NCBI GenBank assembly: GCA_015067995.1
Contig: SVLJ01000001.1
Span: forward strand, 1 to 64,000
Source: Oscillospiraceae bacterium
GTDB taxonomy: Bacteria > Bacillota > Clostridia > Oscillospirales > Oscillospiraceae
Direction: 5' to 3'
Length of the DNA stretch: 64,000 nucleotides
Positions 52,041-60,800 of this stretch are shown here, piece after piece; position 1 is the first letter of the stretch; the number at the start of each line of letters is the position of its first letter. A program made the position numbers and the translations under genes. Under the pieces are notes generated by a model. It was not told the DNA's origin. It made no database searches and was given only the letters and a program-made list of their open reading frames with translations.

Positions 52041-52523
52041 ATGACGGAACAGAAGCTTCGTGACGCTATGGAATTATATGGCGACACGGTCTTTCGTCTG
52101 GCGCTTTGCCGTTTGCAGAACACTGCAGACGCGGAGGATGTTTATCAGGATGTGTTTCTGAAGCTGTTTCAGCAGGAACACCTGAGTAACAGCGATCCGG
52201 AGCATATCAAGGCGTGGCTGATTCGATCAACTGTAAACCGCTGCACAGATTTGATGCGTTTCCATTTTCGCCGCAGTACTATTTCATTAGATACGCTCGG
52301 TGAAGCTGCGGCGATGGTGGAAGAATCTGCGGCAGAACTCTGGACAGCGGTAAACGATCTGCCTGCAAAATTTCGGGTCGTTGTACATCTCCATTATGCA
52401 GAGGGGTATTCCACAGAGGAGATTGCCGCTTTGCTGGAGATCCCGGTTGTCACGGTAAGGACGCGTATGCGCCGTGCACGAATGAGATTAAAGGATGTGC
52501 TTGGAGGTAACGAAGATGGATAA
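52041..52523 (+). CDS. ECF-type RNA polymerase sigma factor
   Basis: 'AMELYGDTVFRLALCRLQNTADAEDVYQDVFLKLFQQ', 'YAEGYSTEEIAALLEIPVVTVRTRMRRARMRLKDVLGG'. Confidence 0.94.
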   Translation: MTEQKLRDAMELYGDTVFRLALCRLQNTADAEDVYQDVFLKLFQQEHLSNSDPEHIKAWLIRSTVNRCTDLMRFHFRRSTISLDTLGEAAAMVEESAAELWTAVNDLPAKFRVVVHLHYAEGYSTEEIAALLEIPVVTVRTRMRRARMRLKDVLGGNEDG

Positions 52524-53619
52524 ATATCAAGAGATGGAAGCATGCATCCATGTACCGGATGGGTTAAATGAACGCGTCATAAGAGCTGCCCGTGAAGGAA
52601 ACCGCAGAGAGCGTGGGCGTATGGTTTTTCGCAGTGCGGTGTGTGCAGCTTGTGCGTTGGCGTTGGTATTGGGAACCGTCTCTCTGGGTGAGTTAGCTGT
52701 GCCTGCACCGGAACAGCCCGGAAGCACTGTGGAGCATTTGTACAGTCCCCTGGTTTTAAATTACTCCTTTGGAATTACAGCGGGTGCTGTAGAGAATGCA
52801 GCGAACGGAGGCCTAATTTTTCGCTGGGAAAACGGCAGTGGCAGCTTTCGGATCAGTGGTGAGAATATTCGTGAGATTTTTCTGCAGACAAGTAAGGGCA
52901 CTTTGATGAAAGAAGGTGAAGAACATGGCAGCTGTATCCGAGAACCCTTTTGTTCTGATGCGGTATATCGTCTTGCAGCGACAGAGGGGGATCGGGTAGA
53001 GACTGTGGATCAGGCAGAACTGCTGCTGGAGGTCACGTTTGTCGACGGTACGGTGAAGGAGGAGCGGTACACTCTGCACGCGGAAAAACTCAGAGCATTT
53101 TTCAACGAGGACGGTGGGGAAGTGCTTGTGCCGGCGCTGAAAGGTGACAGGGATGGAAATATTCCGGCTCTTTATTTGGAAGGAAAAGATGCCAGATGGC
53201 TTGTGTGGCCTGTGGCGGACAGCCAGACGGTTAGCCTGAGTATGAGCTATGGATTTCAGAAAAGAATTAACGCAGATAACAGTGCATTTCATACAGGGAT
53301 TGATATTCCCGGTGCAGGTGGTATGAAAATTGCCGCGGCAGAAGCCGGCTGCGTAGTTGAGACTGGATATGATTCCCGTCAGGGAAACTATCTGGTTATT
53401 GATCACGGAGATGGACTGACCACGCGATATGCCCATTGTCAGGAAGTGATGACAGCTCAGGGAGCTGTAGTGGAGAAGGGGCAGGCGATCGCACTTATGG
53501 GCAGCACGGGTATGTCTACAGGCCCGCATCTTCATTTTGAAGTACGGCAAGATGGTGCAGCACAGAATCCAGTGGCATATTTTACGGGAGAGATTCGTGA
53601 TACGCTGCATGCGCAATAA
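52516..53619 (+). CDS. Membrane-anchored M23 (LytM) metallopeptidase, putative anti-sigma-like partner
   Basis: Short cytosolic N-terminus, TM, then 'HTGIDIPGAGGMKIAAAEAGCVVETGYDSRQGNYLVIDHGDGLTTRYAHC...GSTGMSTGPHLHFEV'; overlaps the sigma gene. Confidence 0.85.
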   Translation: MDKYQEMEACIHVPDGLNERVIRAAREGNRRERGRMVFRSAVCAACALALVLGTVSLGELAVPAPEQPGSTVEHLYSPLVLNYSFGITAGAVENAANGGLIFRWENGSGSFRISGENIREIFLQTSKGTLMKEGEEHGSCIREPFCSDAVYRLAATEGDRVETVDQAELLLEVTFVDGTVKEERYTLHAEKLRAFFNEDGGEVLVPALKGDRDGNIPALYLEGKDARWLVWPVADSQTVSLSMSYGFQKRINADNSAFHTGIDIPGAGGMKIAAAEAGCVVETGYDSRQGNYLVIDHGDGLTTRYAHCQEVMTAQGAVVEKGQAIALMGSTGMSTGPHLHFEVRQDGAAQNPVAYFTGEIRDTLHAQ

Positions 53620-53625
53620 AATGCA

Positions 53626-53660
53626 AAATCCCCACAGGTACAAACGGCCTGTGGGGATTT
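53626..53660. terminator. Terminator between convergent genes
   Basis: aaatccccacagg...cctgtggggattt. Confidence 0.8.
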
Positions 53661-53666
53661 GTATAT

Positions 53667-54143
53667 TCAGGGTTCTGCTGCCTGACGCGGGAAATGGATT
53701 CCTGCCTGAAAACCATTTGCACCGGTGGCGATGATGTCACCGGCGGCAACCCTGTCGCTGCAGATATACAGATTCAGTTGTACGCCTTTTGGATAATTGG
53801 GATAGTTATTCACCGTGTATGTGTACCTTGTCAGTTGTTTTCCGCAGCAGGTATTCAGATCAAAACCCTGTGCCAGCTGAATCTGATTATAAGCTATGTA
53901 GTTGTCGGGTAGCGTCTCCGGAAGGAGCAGCTGCAAAGATTCTGTGGGTTCCGGCTCTACATCCCAGCCCAGTGACTGGAGATATGCAATCCGATCGGCG
54001 TTGTTTTTCAGAACAGGCTCCGCCTCGGTATCTTCTGACGCGCGCGGCATAAAACACAGCAGTAGGATCAATGGTATTGTCAATGTGATCAGCAGAATAC
54101 GGAATATTTTTTTCCTGGATAAGCGTGCAGTAAGAATGAACAT
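53667..54143 (-). CDS. DUF4830-like membrane-anchored protein
   Basis: TM then 'RIAYLQSLGWDVEPEPTESLQLLLPETLPDNYIAYNQIQLAQGFDLNTCCGKQLTRYTYTVNNYP'. Confidence 0.7.
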   Translation of the reverse strand: MFILTARLSRKKIFRILLITLTIPLILLLCFMPRASEDTEAEPVLKNNADRIAYLQSLGWDVEPEPTESLQLLLPETLPDNYIAYNQIQLAQGFDLNTCCGKQLTRYTYTVNNYPNYPKGVQLNLYICSDRVAAGDIIATGANGFQAGIHFPRQAAEP

Positions 54144-54252
54144 GATAATCCCTCCCAAGAGGTTAGTATTCCCATTCAAGCGTTTTTATGCTAAGATGAC
54201 ATATATTCCAAAAGACAGCCGTAGTTCCGGCAGTGGAAATACAGGAGGAATT

Positions 54253-54969
54253 ATGGAAAAACAGCGGTTGGACAAGATTATTGCATCTACAGGAAAGTGG
54301 TCTCGAAAGGATGTCAAGCTTCTGATAAAACAAGGTAGGGTGCTGGTGAATGGCGTTCCTGCCGGATCCGGTGATGAAAAATGTGATCCTTCGGAAGCAA
54401 TCATTGCTGTGGATGGCGAAGATATCGGATACCGTAAGGTTACCTGGCTGATGATGAATAAACCGGTCGGATATCTCTCAGCCACGGAGGATGGCAGGGG
54501 AGAAACCGTGTTGGATCTGCTGCCTCAGGAACTGCAGCGTCAGAATCTTTTTCCGGTGGGGCGCTTGGACAAGGACACCGAGGGTTTGCTGCTGCTGACC
54601 AATGACGGAGTACTTGCGCATAAGCTGCTTTCGCCTAAATATCATATAGATAAGGTTTATTATACCAGGGTGCAAGGACAGCTGGAGGAGGCGGACTGCC
54701 GGGCGTTCCGCGAAGGAATTGTTCTGGGGGATGGATTGCACTGTATGCCGGCTGAGTTGGAGATTTTGTCGGTGGGAGAGGTCAGCGAGGCACATGTAAC
54801 GCTGCGTGAAGGAAAGTTCCATCAGGTCAAGCGAATGTTGGCAAGCCGCGGAAAACCTGTACGATATTTGCGAAGAATCAAAATGGGCAAAATGACATTA
54901 GATCCGGACTTGTTGCCGGGAAAATACCGTTTTTTGAGTGAAGACGAAGTGGAAAAATTGAGGGAATAA
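54253..54969 (+). CDS. rsuA: RsuA-type 16S rRNA pseudouridine synthase
   Basis: S4 domain 'QRLDKIIASTGKWSRKDVKLLIKQGRVLVNG', 'LMMNKPVGYLSATEDGRGETVLDLLPQ', 'PVGRLDKDTEGLLLLTNDG'. Confidence 0.92.
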   Translation: MEKQRLDKIIASTGKWSRKDVKLLIKQGRVLVNGVPAGSGDEKCDPSEAIIAVDGEDIGYRKVTWLMMNKPVGYLSATEDGRGETVLDLLPQELQRQNLFPVGRLDKDTEGLLLLTNDGVLAHKLLSPKYHIDKVYYTRVQGQLEEADCRAFREGIVLGDGLHCMPAELEILSVGEVSEAHVTLREGKFHQVKRMLASRGKPVRYLRRIKMGKMTLDPDLLPGKYRFLSEDEVEKLRE

Positions 54970-54994
54970 GTATAAACTGAATGTGAAATTCAAA

Positions 54995-55030
54995 TTTTCC
55001 ACAAAAACAGAGGGTGATTTTTGTGGAAAA
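54995..55030. repeat. Perfect 13-bp inverted repeat containing DnaA-box-like ends
   Basis: ttttccacaaaaa-N10-tttttgtggaaaa. Confidence 0.8.
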
Positions 55031-55043
55031 AGGAAATAACATC

Positions 55044-55071
55044 TTGCATTTCGACAAAATATCAGTATAAT
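55044..55071 (+). promoter_or_regulatory. SigA-type promoter
   Basis: TTGCAT-16-TATAAT. Confidence 0.6.
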
Positions 55072-55127
55072 TATGGATGTTGACAGATTGCACAAAAGAT
55101 TGACATTTCTTCTTTGGGAGGCCAGCT

Positions 55128-56222
55128 ATGTCGGGAAGAATTTTTCAGAATGTAGTTCTTCAACTGAAAGATAATACTGATCGGACCATTGGCGTTATTG
55201 ATAGTGAAGGCGTTATCATTGCCTGCAGTGAGCTTTCGATGATTGGCCAGAGATGGGCGGAATATGTACCCGCTGTTAATGGAGCTGCTGGCGCCATGTT
55301 CTGCACGGACGGCAAGACGTTTAAGGCCTTGAACGGCTGGGGCTTCCAGTATGATTATACTGTGTTTGTGTATGGTGACAATGAGATCAGCAAAACGGTT
55401 TGCTCCTTGGCCACAGTGACCTTAAATGCAGCCAAGGCCTATTATGAGGAAAAGCATGACCGGGGTTCCTTTATTAAGGATATTATTTCGGACAATATCA
55501 TGCTGGGAGATATCTATGTGCGGGCAAAGGAATTGCGCGTGGCAGCAGATGTATCCCGCGGAGTGTTTGTGATTCGCTCCCTGAAAAAAGGTGAGTCTGT
55601 TCCCACGGAAGCCATTCAGACGCTGTTCCCTGATCGCCGCAACGACTTTGTGCTGTCGATTGGAGAAGGCGATGTGGTTCTGATCCGTCAGTTGACGGAG
55701 GCAACCGCCACTTCCAAGGAACTGAACCGCATTGCCGGGTTTATTGAGGAAACTCTGCGGGTGAATGGCAGCAGCACCGTGGTGGTTGGTATCGGTACTG
55801 CGGCACAGCATCTGCGAGATCTTGCCAAATCCTATAAGGAAGCACAGATCGCTATTGAGGTTGGCAAGGTCTTTGATACGGAGAAGTACGTTATCAACTA
55901 TGAGAATCTGGGTATCGGCCGCCTGATCTACCAGCTGCCGACAACCCTGTGCGAGATGTTTCTGCAGGAGGTTTTCAAAAAGAACCCCATCGATGCGTTG
56001 GATAAGGAGACTCTGTTTACGATCCATAAGTTCTTTGAGAACAATCTGAACGTGTCAGAGACGGCGCGAAAGCTGTTTGTGCACCGGAACACGCTGGTGT
56101 ATCGGCTTGAGAAGATCAAAAAGCTTACCGGTCTGGATCTTCGGGAGTTTGATGATGCCATCACCTTTAAGGTGGCGCTGATGGTTAAGAAATACCTTAC
56201 CTCGCGGGGAATTGAGGCCTGA
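55128..56222 (+). CDS. CdaR/PucR-family helix-turn-helix regulator
   Basis: C-terminal 'LFTIHKFFENNLNVSETARKLFVHRNTLVYRLEKIKKLTGLDLREFDDAITFKVALMV'. Confidence 0.9.
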   Translation: MSGRIFQNVVLQLKDNTDRTIGVIDSEGVIIACSELSMIGQRWAEYVPAVNGAAGAMFCTDGKTFKALNGWGFQYDYTVFVYGDNEISKTVCSLATVTLNAAKAYYEEKHDRGSFIKDIISDNIMLGDIYVRAKELRVAADVSRGVFVIRSLKKGESVPTEAIQTLFPDRRNDFVLSIGEGDVVLIRQLTEATATSKELNRIAGFIEETLRVNGSSTVVVGIGTAAQHLRDLAKSYKEAQIAIEVGKVFDTEKYVINYENLGIGRLIYQLPTTLCEMFLQEVFKKNPIDALDKETLFTIHKFFENNLNVSETARKLFVHRNTLVYRLEKIKKLTGLDLREFDDAITFKVALMVKKYLTSRGIEA

Positions 56223-56238
56223 TGATTGTTTAACAGAG

Positions 56239-56268
56239 AAGAGACGGAGGCATCTCCGTCTCTTTTTC
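56239..56268 (+). terminator. Rho-independent terminator
   Basis: agagacggag-gcat-ctccgtctctttttcc. Confidence 0.85.
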
Positions 56269-56383
56269 CGTTTTGGGAACGATTATGGAGGATGAAACGT
56301 GTTTATATCGGGGGAGAACTATATCTTGCGGTAAAGTATGGGTTATTCTCCAAAAAATAGTTATGAATTCTTTGGATTAAAGG

Positions 56384-56412
56384 TTGCGTCTGCCTGTAAA
56401 ATCTACTATAAT
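56384..56412 (+). promoter_or_regulatory. SigA-type promoter of ftsEX
   Basis: TTGCGT-17-TATAAT. Confidence 0.65.
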
Positions 56413-56498
56413 TTTGATGTATGACGAATTATGTCGACTATGGTTTTTTGATGAACCGAGTTGAATGACACAACAGATATCTGACAAGAGGTGTTCCC

Positions 56499-57191
56499 AT
56501 GATCCGAATGACAGACGTGGAAATGGAATATGGCAATGGCACGGAAGCGATCCGCGGCCTTTCGATGGATGTAGAAGATGGAGAATTTGTGTTTCTGGTA
56601 GGCCCCTCCGGCTCCGGAAAGTCGACCCTTACAAAACTGCTGACCGGCGAGGTTACGCCGTCTGCGGGACGGATTATGGTCAATGGCTTTGCTGTTAGCA
56701 GCATTACTGATCGTAAGCTGCCGCTGATGCGGAGGACGCTGGGTGTCATTTTTCAGGACTTCCGCCTGATTGAGAAGAAGACGGTCTATGACAATCTGGC
56801 TTTTGTAATGCGCGCTGTGGGTGCCAGTGGTAAGGATATCCGTCATCGGATTCCCTATGTGCTGAAGCTGGTGGGACTTGAGGATAAGGCGCGCAGTTTC
56901 CCCAATGAGTTGTCCGGTGGTGAGCAGCAGCGTGTGGCCATTGCGCGGGCGTTGGTAAACAACCCGGAAACCATCATTGCGGACGAGCCCACCGGCAATC
57001 TGGATCCGGAACGCTCCTGGGAACTGATGGAACTGCTGGTGCGCATTAATGAACTGGGAACTACAGTACTGGTGGTTACCCATGAAAAAGATCTGGTCAA
57101 CCAGTTCAGCAAGCGGGTTGTCACCATCGACCAGGGCCGCATCATCAGCGATCAGATTGGCGGCTATGTGGGAGGTAGTATCCATGCGTAA
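56499..57191 (+). CDS. ftsE: Cell division ATP-binding protein FtsE
   Basis: 'VGPSGSGKSTLTKLLTGE', 'LSGGEQQRVAIARALVNNPETIIADEPTGNLDPE'; followed by ftsX. Confidence 0.95.
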   Translation: MIRMTDVEMEYGNGTEAIRGLSMDVEDGEFVFLVGPSGSGKSTLTKLLTGEVTPSAGRIMVNGFAVSSITDRKLPLMRRTLGVIFQDFRLIEKKTVYDNLAFVMRAVGASGKDIRHRIPYVLKLVGLEDKARSFPNELSGGEQQRVAIARALVNNPETIIADEPTGNLDPERSWELMELLVRINELGTTVLVVTHEKDLVNQFSKRVVTIDQGRIISDQIGGYVGGSIHA

Positions 57192-58065
57192 TATTGGCTA
57201 TTACATCCGGGAAGGAATCCGGAATATGTTCAGCCATGGTTTTATGTCTTTTGCGGCTGTTGGCATTACGGTAGCATGCCTCGTCATTATGGGTACGTTT
57301 ACGCTGGTGGCGGTGAATTTGAACGAGAATCTGAAGGATCTGGAACGCGAAAATGAGATCATGGCTTTCGTGGATGACTCCTATACGGAAGACGAGGCCA
57401 GAGCCCTTCAGGAAACTCTTGAAAAAATCGACAATGTACGGTTGGTGAACTTCATTACTCGTGCAGAGGCTTTGAAAATCTTCCAGTCGGAGCATCCGGA
57501 TCAGGAATTGTATCAGGATCTGGATCCCCAGATTTTGCGGGATCGGTTCGCGATCCGTGTAGAGTCTTTGGAGGAACTCCGGGAGACCAAGGAAAAGATA
57601 AAGGCTGTCACCGGTATTGCGGATGTGAATGCCTATGAGAATATCTCTGACGGTTTCATCACTCTGCGCAATGTAGCGACGGTTCTGTGTGTGTCATTGA
57701 TCCTGATCCTGTTTGTTGTGTCTGTGTTCATCATTGCCAATACCATCAAGCTGACTACCTTTGACCGCCGCGAGGAAATTGCCATCATGCGTATGGTGGG
57801 TGCAAGGAACAGCTTTATCAGCTGGCCGTTTGTGTACGAGGGTTTCCTGCTGGGTATTTTCAGTGCAGTGGTTGCATTTTTGCTGCAATGGGCACTTTAT
57901 GAGGGTGTTACCCGCGGCGTGGCAGAGAGCCAGTCTCTGCAGTTGTTCCGGATTCTGGCATTTTCTGAATTCTGGAAGCCTGTGGCGGGCTCTTTCCTGG
58001 CTGCCGGCATGCTGATGGGTGTCGGAGGCAGTCTTTCTGCGATTCGGAAATTCCTGGATGTGTAA
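57184..58065 (+). CDS. ftsX: Cell division permease FtsX
   Basis: 'MRNIGYYIREGIRNMFSHGFMSFAAVGITVACLVIMGTF', 'KLTTFDRREEIAIMRMVGARNSFISWPFVYEGFLLG'. Confidence 0.95.
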   Translation: MRNIGYYIREGIRNMFSHGFMSFAAVGITVACLVIMGTFTLVAVNLNENLKDLERENEIMAFVDDSYTEDEARALQETLEKIDNVRLVNFITRAEALKIFQSEHPDQELYQDLDPQILRDRFAIRVESLEELRETKEKIKAVTGIADVNAYENISDGFITLRNVATVLCVSLILILFVVSVFIIANTIKLTTFDRREEIAIMRMVGARNSFISWPFVYEGFLLGIFSAVVAFLLQWALYEGVTRGVAESQSLQLFRILAFSEFWKPVAGSFLAAGMLMGVGGSLSAIRKFLDV

Positions 58066-58106
58066 TGTGATTGTGCTTTACGAAGTTTGTTGTATAAGGA
58101 GATATC

Positions 58107-59357
58107 ATGCGTATAACTGACAGAAAGTACAGATGGCGCAAGCTTTCCTGCTCTGTGGCTGCTATGTTGCTGGTGGTCATGATGATCTTGCCGGAAATGG
58201 TGGTTCCTGCAGCTGGTGCCCGTATTTCTCAGGCAGATATTGACAAGCTGGAAAAGGAATCTGACAAGCTGGCGGATGAAAAAGCGGATCTGGAGCGGCA
58301 GCTTTCGCAGCTGGCGAAAGATAAGTCTAAAGCGCTTGAGAGGAAAAGACTTCTGGATCAGCGAATCGGAGTTGTTGTCAATGAGATTGCCAACACAGAA
58401 GAACTGATTGCCAATTATGAGCAGCTGATCGCACAGCGCCAGGAGGAATTGTCTGAGGCACAGGGACTGGAAGCGGAGCAGTATGCTTTGTTTTGTCGTC
58501 GTGTGCGAAATATGGAGGAGCGTGGTACCATCAGTTACTGGTCGGTGCTGTTTGACTCCAGCAGCTTCAGTGCGATGCTGTCGGCGCTGGATTCCATCTA
58601 TGAGATCATGTCCTCCGATCAGAAAGTGATTGATAATCTGAAAGCAACGCAGGCGGATATCTCCCAGCGAAAAGCAGAGCTGGAGACGAATAAAGCCGGT
58701 GCGGAACAGGCACGAAAGGATCTGGTCAGCAAAAAGGCGGATCTGACCAATCAGTATGCCGAGGCGGAAGCACTGGTGTATGAGATTCAGAACAATCAGG
58801 CAGAGTATAAGGAAGTTCTTGCTGAACTGGACGCGGAAGAAGAGCGAATCCGCAAGGAGATTGTGGAGATGTCCAAGAAGCTGGCGGAGCAGCAGGCGGC
58901 GGATGCAGCCAAGGCGGGCGGCTATATCTGGCCGACAGACAGCCGCTACATCACCTCTACCATTGGCGGGCGGGAATCTCCGGGCGGCATTGGTTCCACC
59001 AACCATAAGGGAACGGATATCGGCCGCGTGGGCTATACCTCGCCCATTTATGCATCCAAGGCCGGCACGGTTATCGTGTCCCAGTATTCCAGTTCCTACG
59101 GTCACTATGTGGTCATTGCTCATGGCAGCGGAAATACCACGCTGTATGCACATATGAGCAGCCGCAAAGTGAAGGTTGGTGACGTTGTGAAGCAGGGACA
59201 GACCATCGGCATCAGCGGTTCCACAGGAAACTCCACCGGACCGCACCTGCATTTTGAGATCATGGAAAACGGTGTGATCATCAATCCGCTGGATAAGAAC
59301 GGTGCGCATCCCAGAAAAGGGTATCTCACAGGATATACCTTGTCCAGTTCGGCCTGA
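58107..59357 (+). CDS. EnvC/PcsB-like murein hydrolase activator (coiled coil + M23)
   Basis: Signal peptide, long coiled coil, LytM domain 'HKGTDIGRVGYTSPIYASKAGTVIVSQYSSSYGHYVVIAHGSGNTTLYAHMS...STGPHLHFEIM'. Confidence 0.92.
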   Translation: MRITDRKYRWRKLSCSVAAMLLVVMMILPEMVVPAAGARISQADIDKLEKESDKLADEKADLERQLSQLAKDKSKALERKRLLDQRIGVVVNEIANTEELIANYEQLIAQRQEELSEAQGLEAEQYALFCRRVRNMEERGTISYWSVLFDSSSFSAMLSALDSIYEIMSSDQKVIDNLKATQADISQRKAELETNKAGAEQARKDLVSKKADLTNQYAEAEALVYEIQNNQAEYKEVLAELDAEEERIRKEIVEMSKKLAEQQAADAAKAGGYIWPTDSRYITSTIGGRESPGGIGSTNHKGTDIGRVGYTSPIYASKAGTVIVSQYSSSYGHYVVIAHGSGNTTLYAHMSSRKVKVGDVVKQGQTIGISGSTGNSTGPHLHFEIMENGVIINPLDKNGAHPRKGYLTGYTLSSSA

Positions 59358-59368
59358 GATACATAAAT

Positions 59369-59405
59369 ATCCCCTCCTGTCCCATACCATGGAACAGGAG
59401 GGGAT
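59369..59405 (+). terminator. Terminator-like hairpin
   Basis: atcccctcctgt...acaggaggggat. Confidence 0.6.
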
Positions 59406-59411
59406 CATGCT

Positions 59412-60146
59412 ATGTATGGTTATATCGTGTGGACGAAAGAGTTGCGGCGTCCTGTCGTTACAGAATGGGAAATTCAGCAGCTGCGTTTTCGATGTGTTGC
59501 GATTCCGCTGCGGAAGGGGATCCCGCAGTTTATTCAGCGTCGGCTGGTGTCTCGCGCAGCTGGACTTCTGCATAAAGAGGGCGTTACCAGAGCGGTTTTT
59601 CCAAAGGCTTTTCCATGGCTGGATATCTTTGCGGAGTATCATGTTTTTCCGGCAGATCCCATGGTTCTGTGCCGTGCACTGGCAGCGGAGCTGGTCCAGA
59701 CGAGGCTGCATGCGCGGGGGCAAACAGGGAAAGGCGTATTGGTGGCTGTATGTACCCACCGCATCACGGAAGAGGTGCGTAGAACGGTTACGGAGCTCTG
59801 CATCCGAAATCGTTATGTGATACTGGCAGCTGCGGAAAGGGATGACGGGTTTTGCCGGAGACTGCGCAGGGAGTATGGGATTCCTCTGGTGCAGACAGAG
59901 AATCCGGAGCAGTTGGCAAAAGCAGCGGTGCTGGTACGTTTTTCTCCGGAGATGCAGTATACGAAAGGGCAGGATGTGATTGATTTGTTCCATGGCGGGA
60001 TACCGCTGAGAGAGACACTAATCCTTTCTTCAGAAGTGCAGCTTCCTGATGAGTGTGATCGCATGCAGCTGCTGGCTGCTTTGTATGGAGCGGGAGCCAT
60101 TCGCCTGAATCAGGTTCGGATTCTGCAGGAGCAGGAGCGGAAATGA
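59412..60146 (+). CDS. Hypothetical protein, 244 aa
   Basis: Long ORF between the EnvC-like gene and greA; ends before a greA promoter; no family recognised. Confidence 0.6.
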   Translation: MYGYIVWTKELRRPVVTEWEIQQLRFRCVAIPLRKGIPQFIQRRLVSRAAGLLHKEGVTRAVFPKAFPWLDIFAEYHVFPADPMVLCRALAAELVQTRLHARGQTGKGVLVAVCTHRITEEVRRTVTELCIRNRYVILAAAERDDGFCRRLRREYGIPLVQTENPEQLAKAAVLVRFSPEMQYTKGQDVIDLFHGGIPLRETLILSSEVQLPDECDRMQLLAALYGAGAIRLNQVRILQEQERK

Positions 60147-60202
60147 TCGCTTCTTCTACACGAAAAGCCTCAGAAAACTCGAAAAGGCCGTAAAAACGCG
60201 GC

Positions 60203-60231
60203 TTGACATTCCGGAGAGCAATCCCTATAAT
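60203..60231 (+). promoter_or_regulatory. greA promoter
   Basis: TTGACA-17-TATAAT. Confidence 0.8.
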
Positions 60232-60316
60232 ACTATAGCATGGTATAAAATAGTATAGGTATGTGCATCTCCGGATTTTCGGGTGCATAGCCGTGAATAT
60301 GAAAGGACGAACCGCA

Positions 60317-60790
60317 ATGGAAAAAGAATTCCGGATGAGCCAAGCACGCTTCGATGAACTGAGTCAGGAGCTGAACTATCTGAAAACAACCCGCAGTGAC
60401 GAAGTGGCTGAGCAGATCAAAATTGCCCGCGGCTTCGGCGATCTTTCCGAGAATAGCGAGTATGACGAAGCAAAGAACGAACAGGGTAAGCTGTACTCCA
60501 GAATCGCTGAGCTTGAGAATATCATCCAGCATACTGTGATCGTGGACGAAGCCAATGCGCCAACCAATGTGGTGACCATTGGTAGCATTGTGATTGTAGA
60601 AGACGTGGCCGGGAATGAACTGCCTGCTTATAAAATCGTGGGATCTCAGGAGGCTGATCCCATGAACAATGCAATTTCTGAGGAATCTCCCTTTGGTAAG
60701 GCTCTGTTGGGAGCGCAGGAAGGACAGAAGGTTACCGTGGAGGCCCCTCGCGGTACCATCGTGTATACCCTAAAAAGAATTGAGCGCTAA
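60317..60790 (+). CDS. greA: Transcription elongation factor GreA
   Basis: 'ELSQELNYLKTTRSDEVAEQIKIARGFGDLSENSEYDEAKNEQG', 'SPFGKALLGAQEGQKVTVEAPRGTIVYTLKRIE'. Confidence 0.97.
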   Translation: MEKEFRMSQARFDELSQELNYLKTTRSDEVAEQIKIARGFGDLSENSEYDEAKNEQGKLYSRIAELENIIQHTVIVDEANAPTNVVTIGSIVIVEDVAGNELPAYKIVGSQEADPMNNAISEESPFGKALLGAQEGQKVTVEAPRGTIVYTLKRIER

Positions 60791-60800
60791 GGAGGCTGCC

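Noticed and set aside
57897-59993. 698-aa - strand ORF over ftsX end, the envC-like gene and the hypothetical gene
   Set aside because: Crosses several + strand genes and a terminator; no domain recognised.
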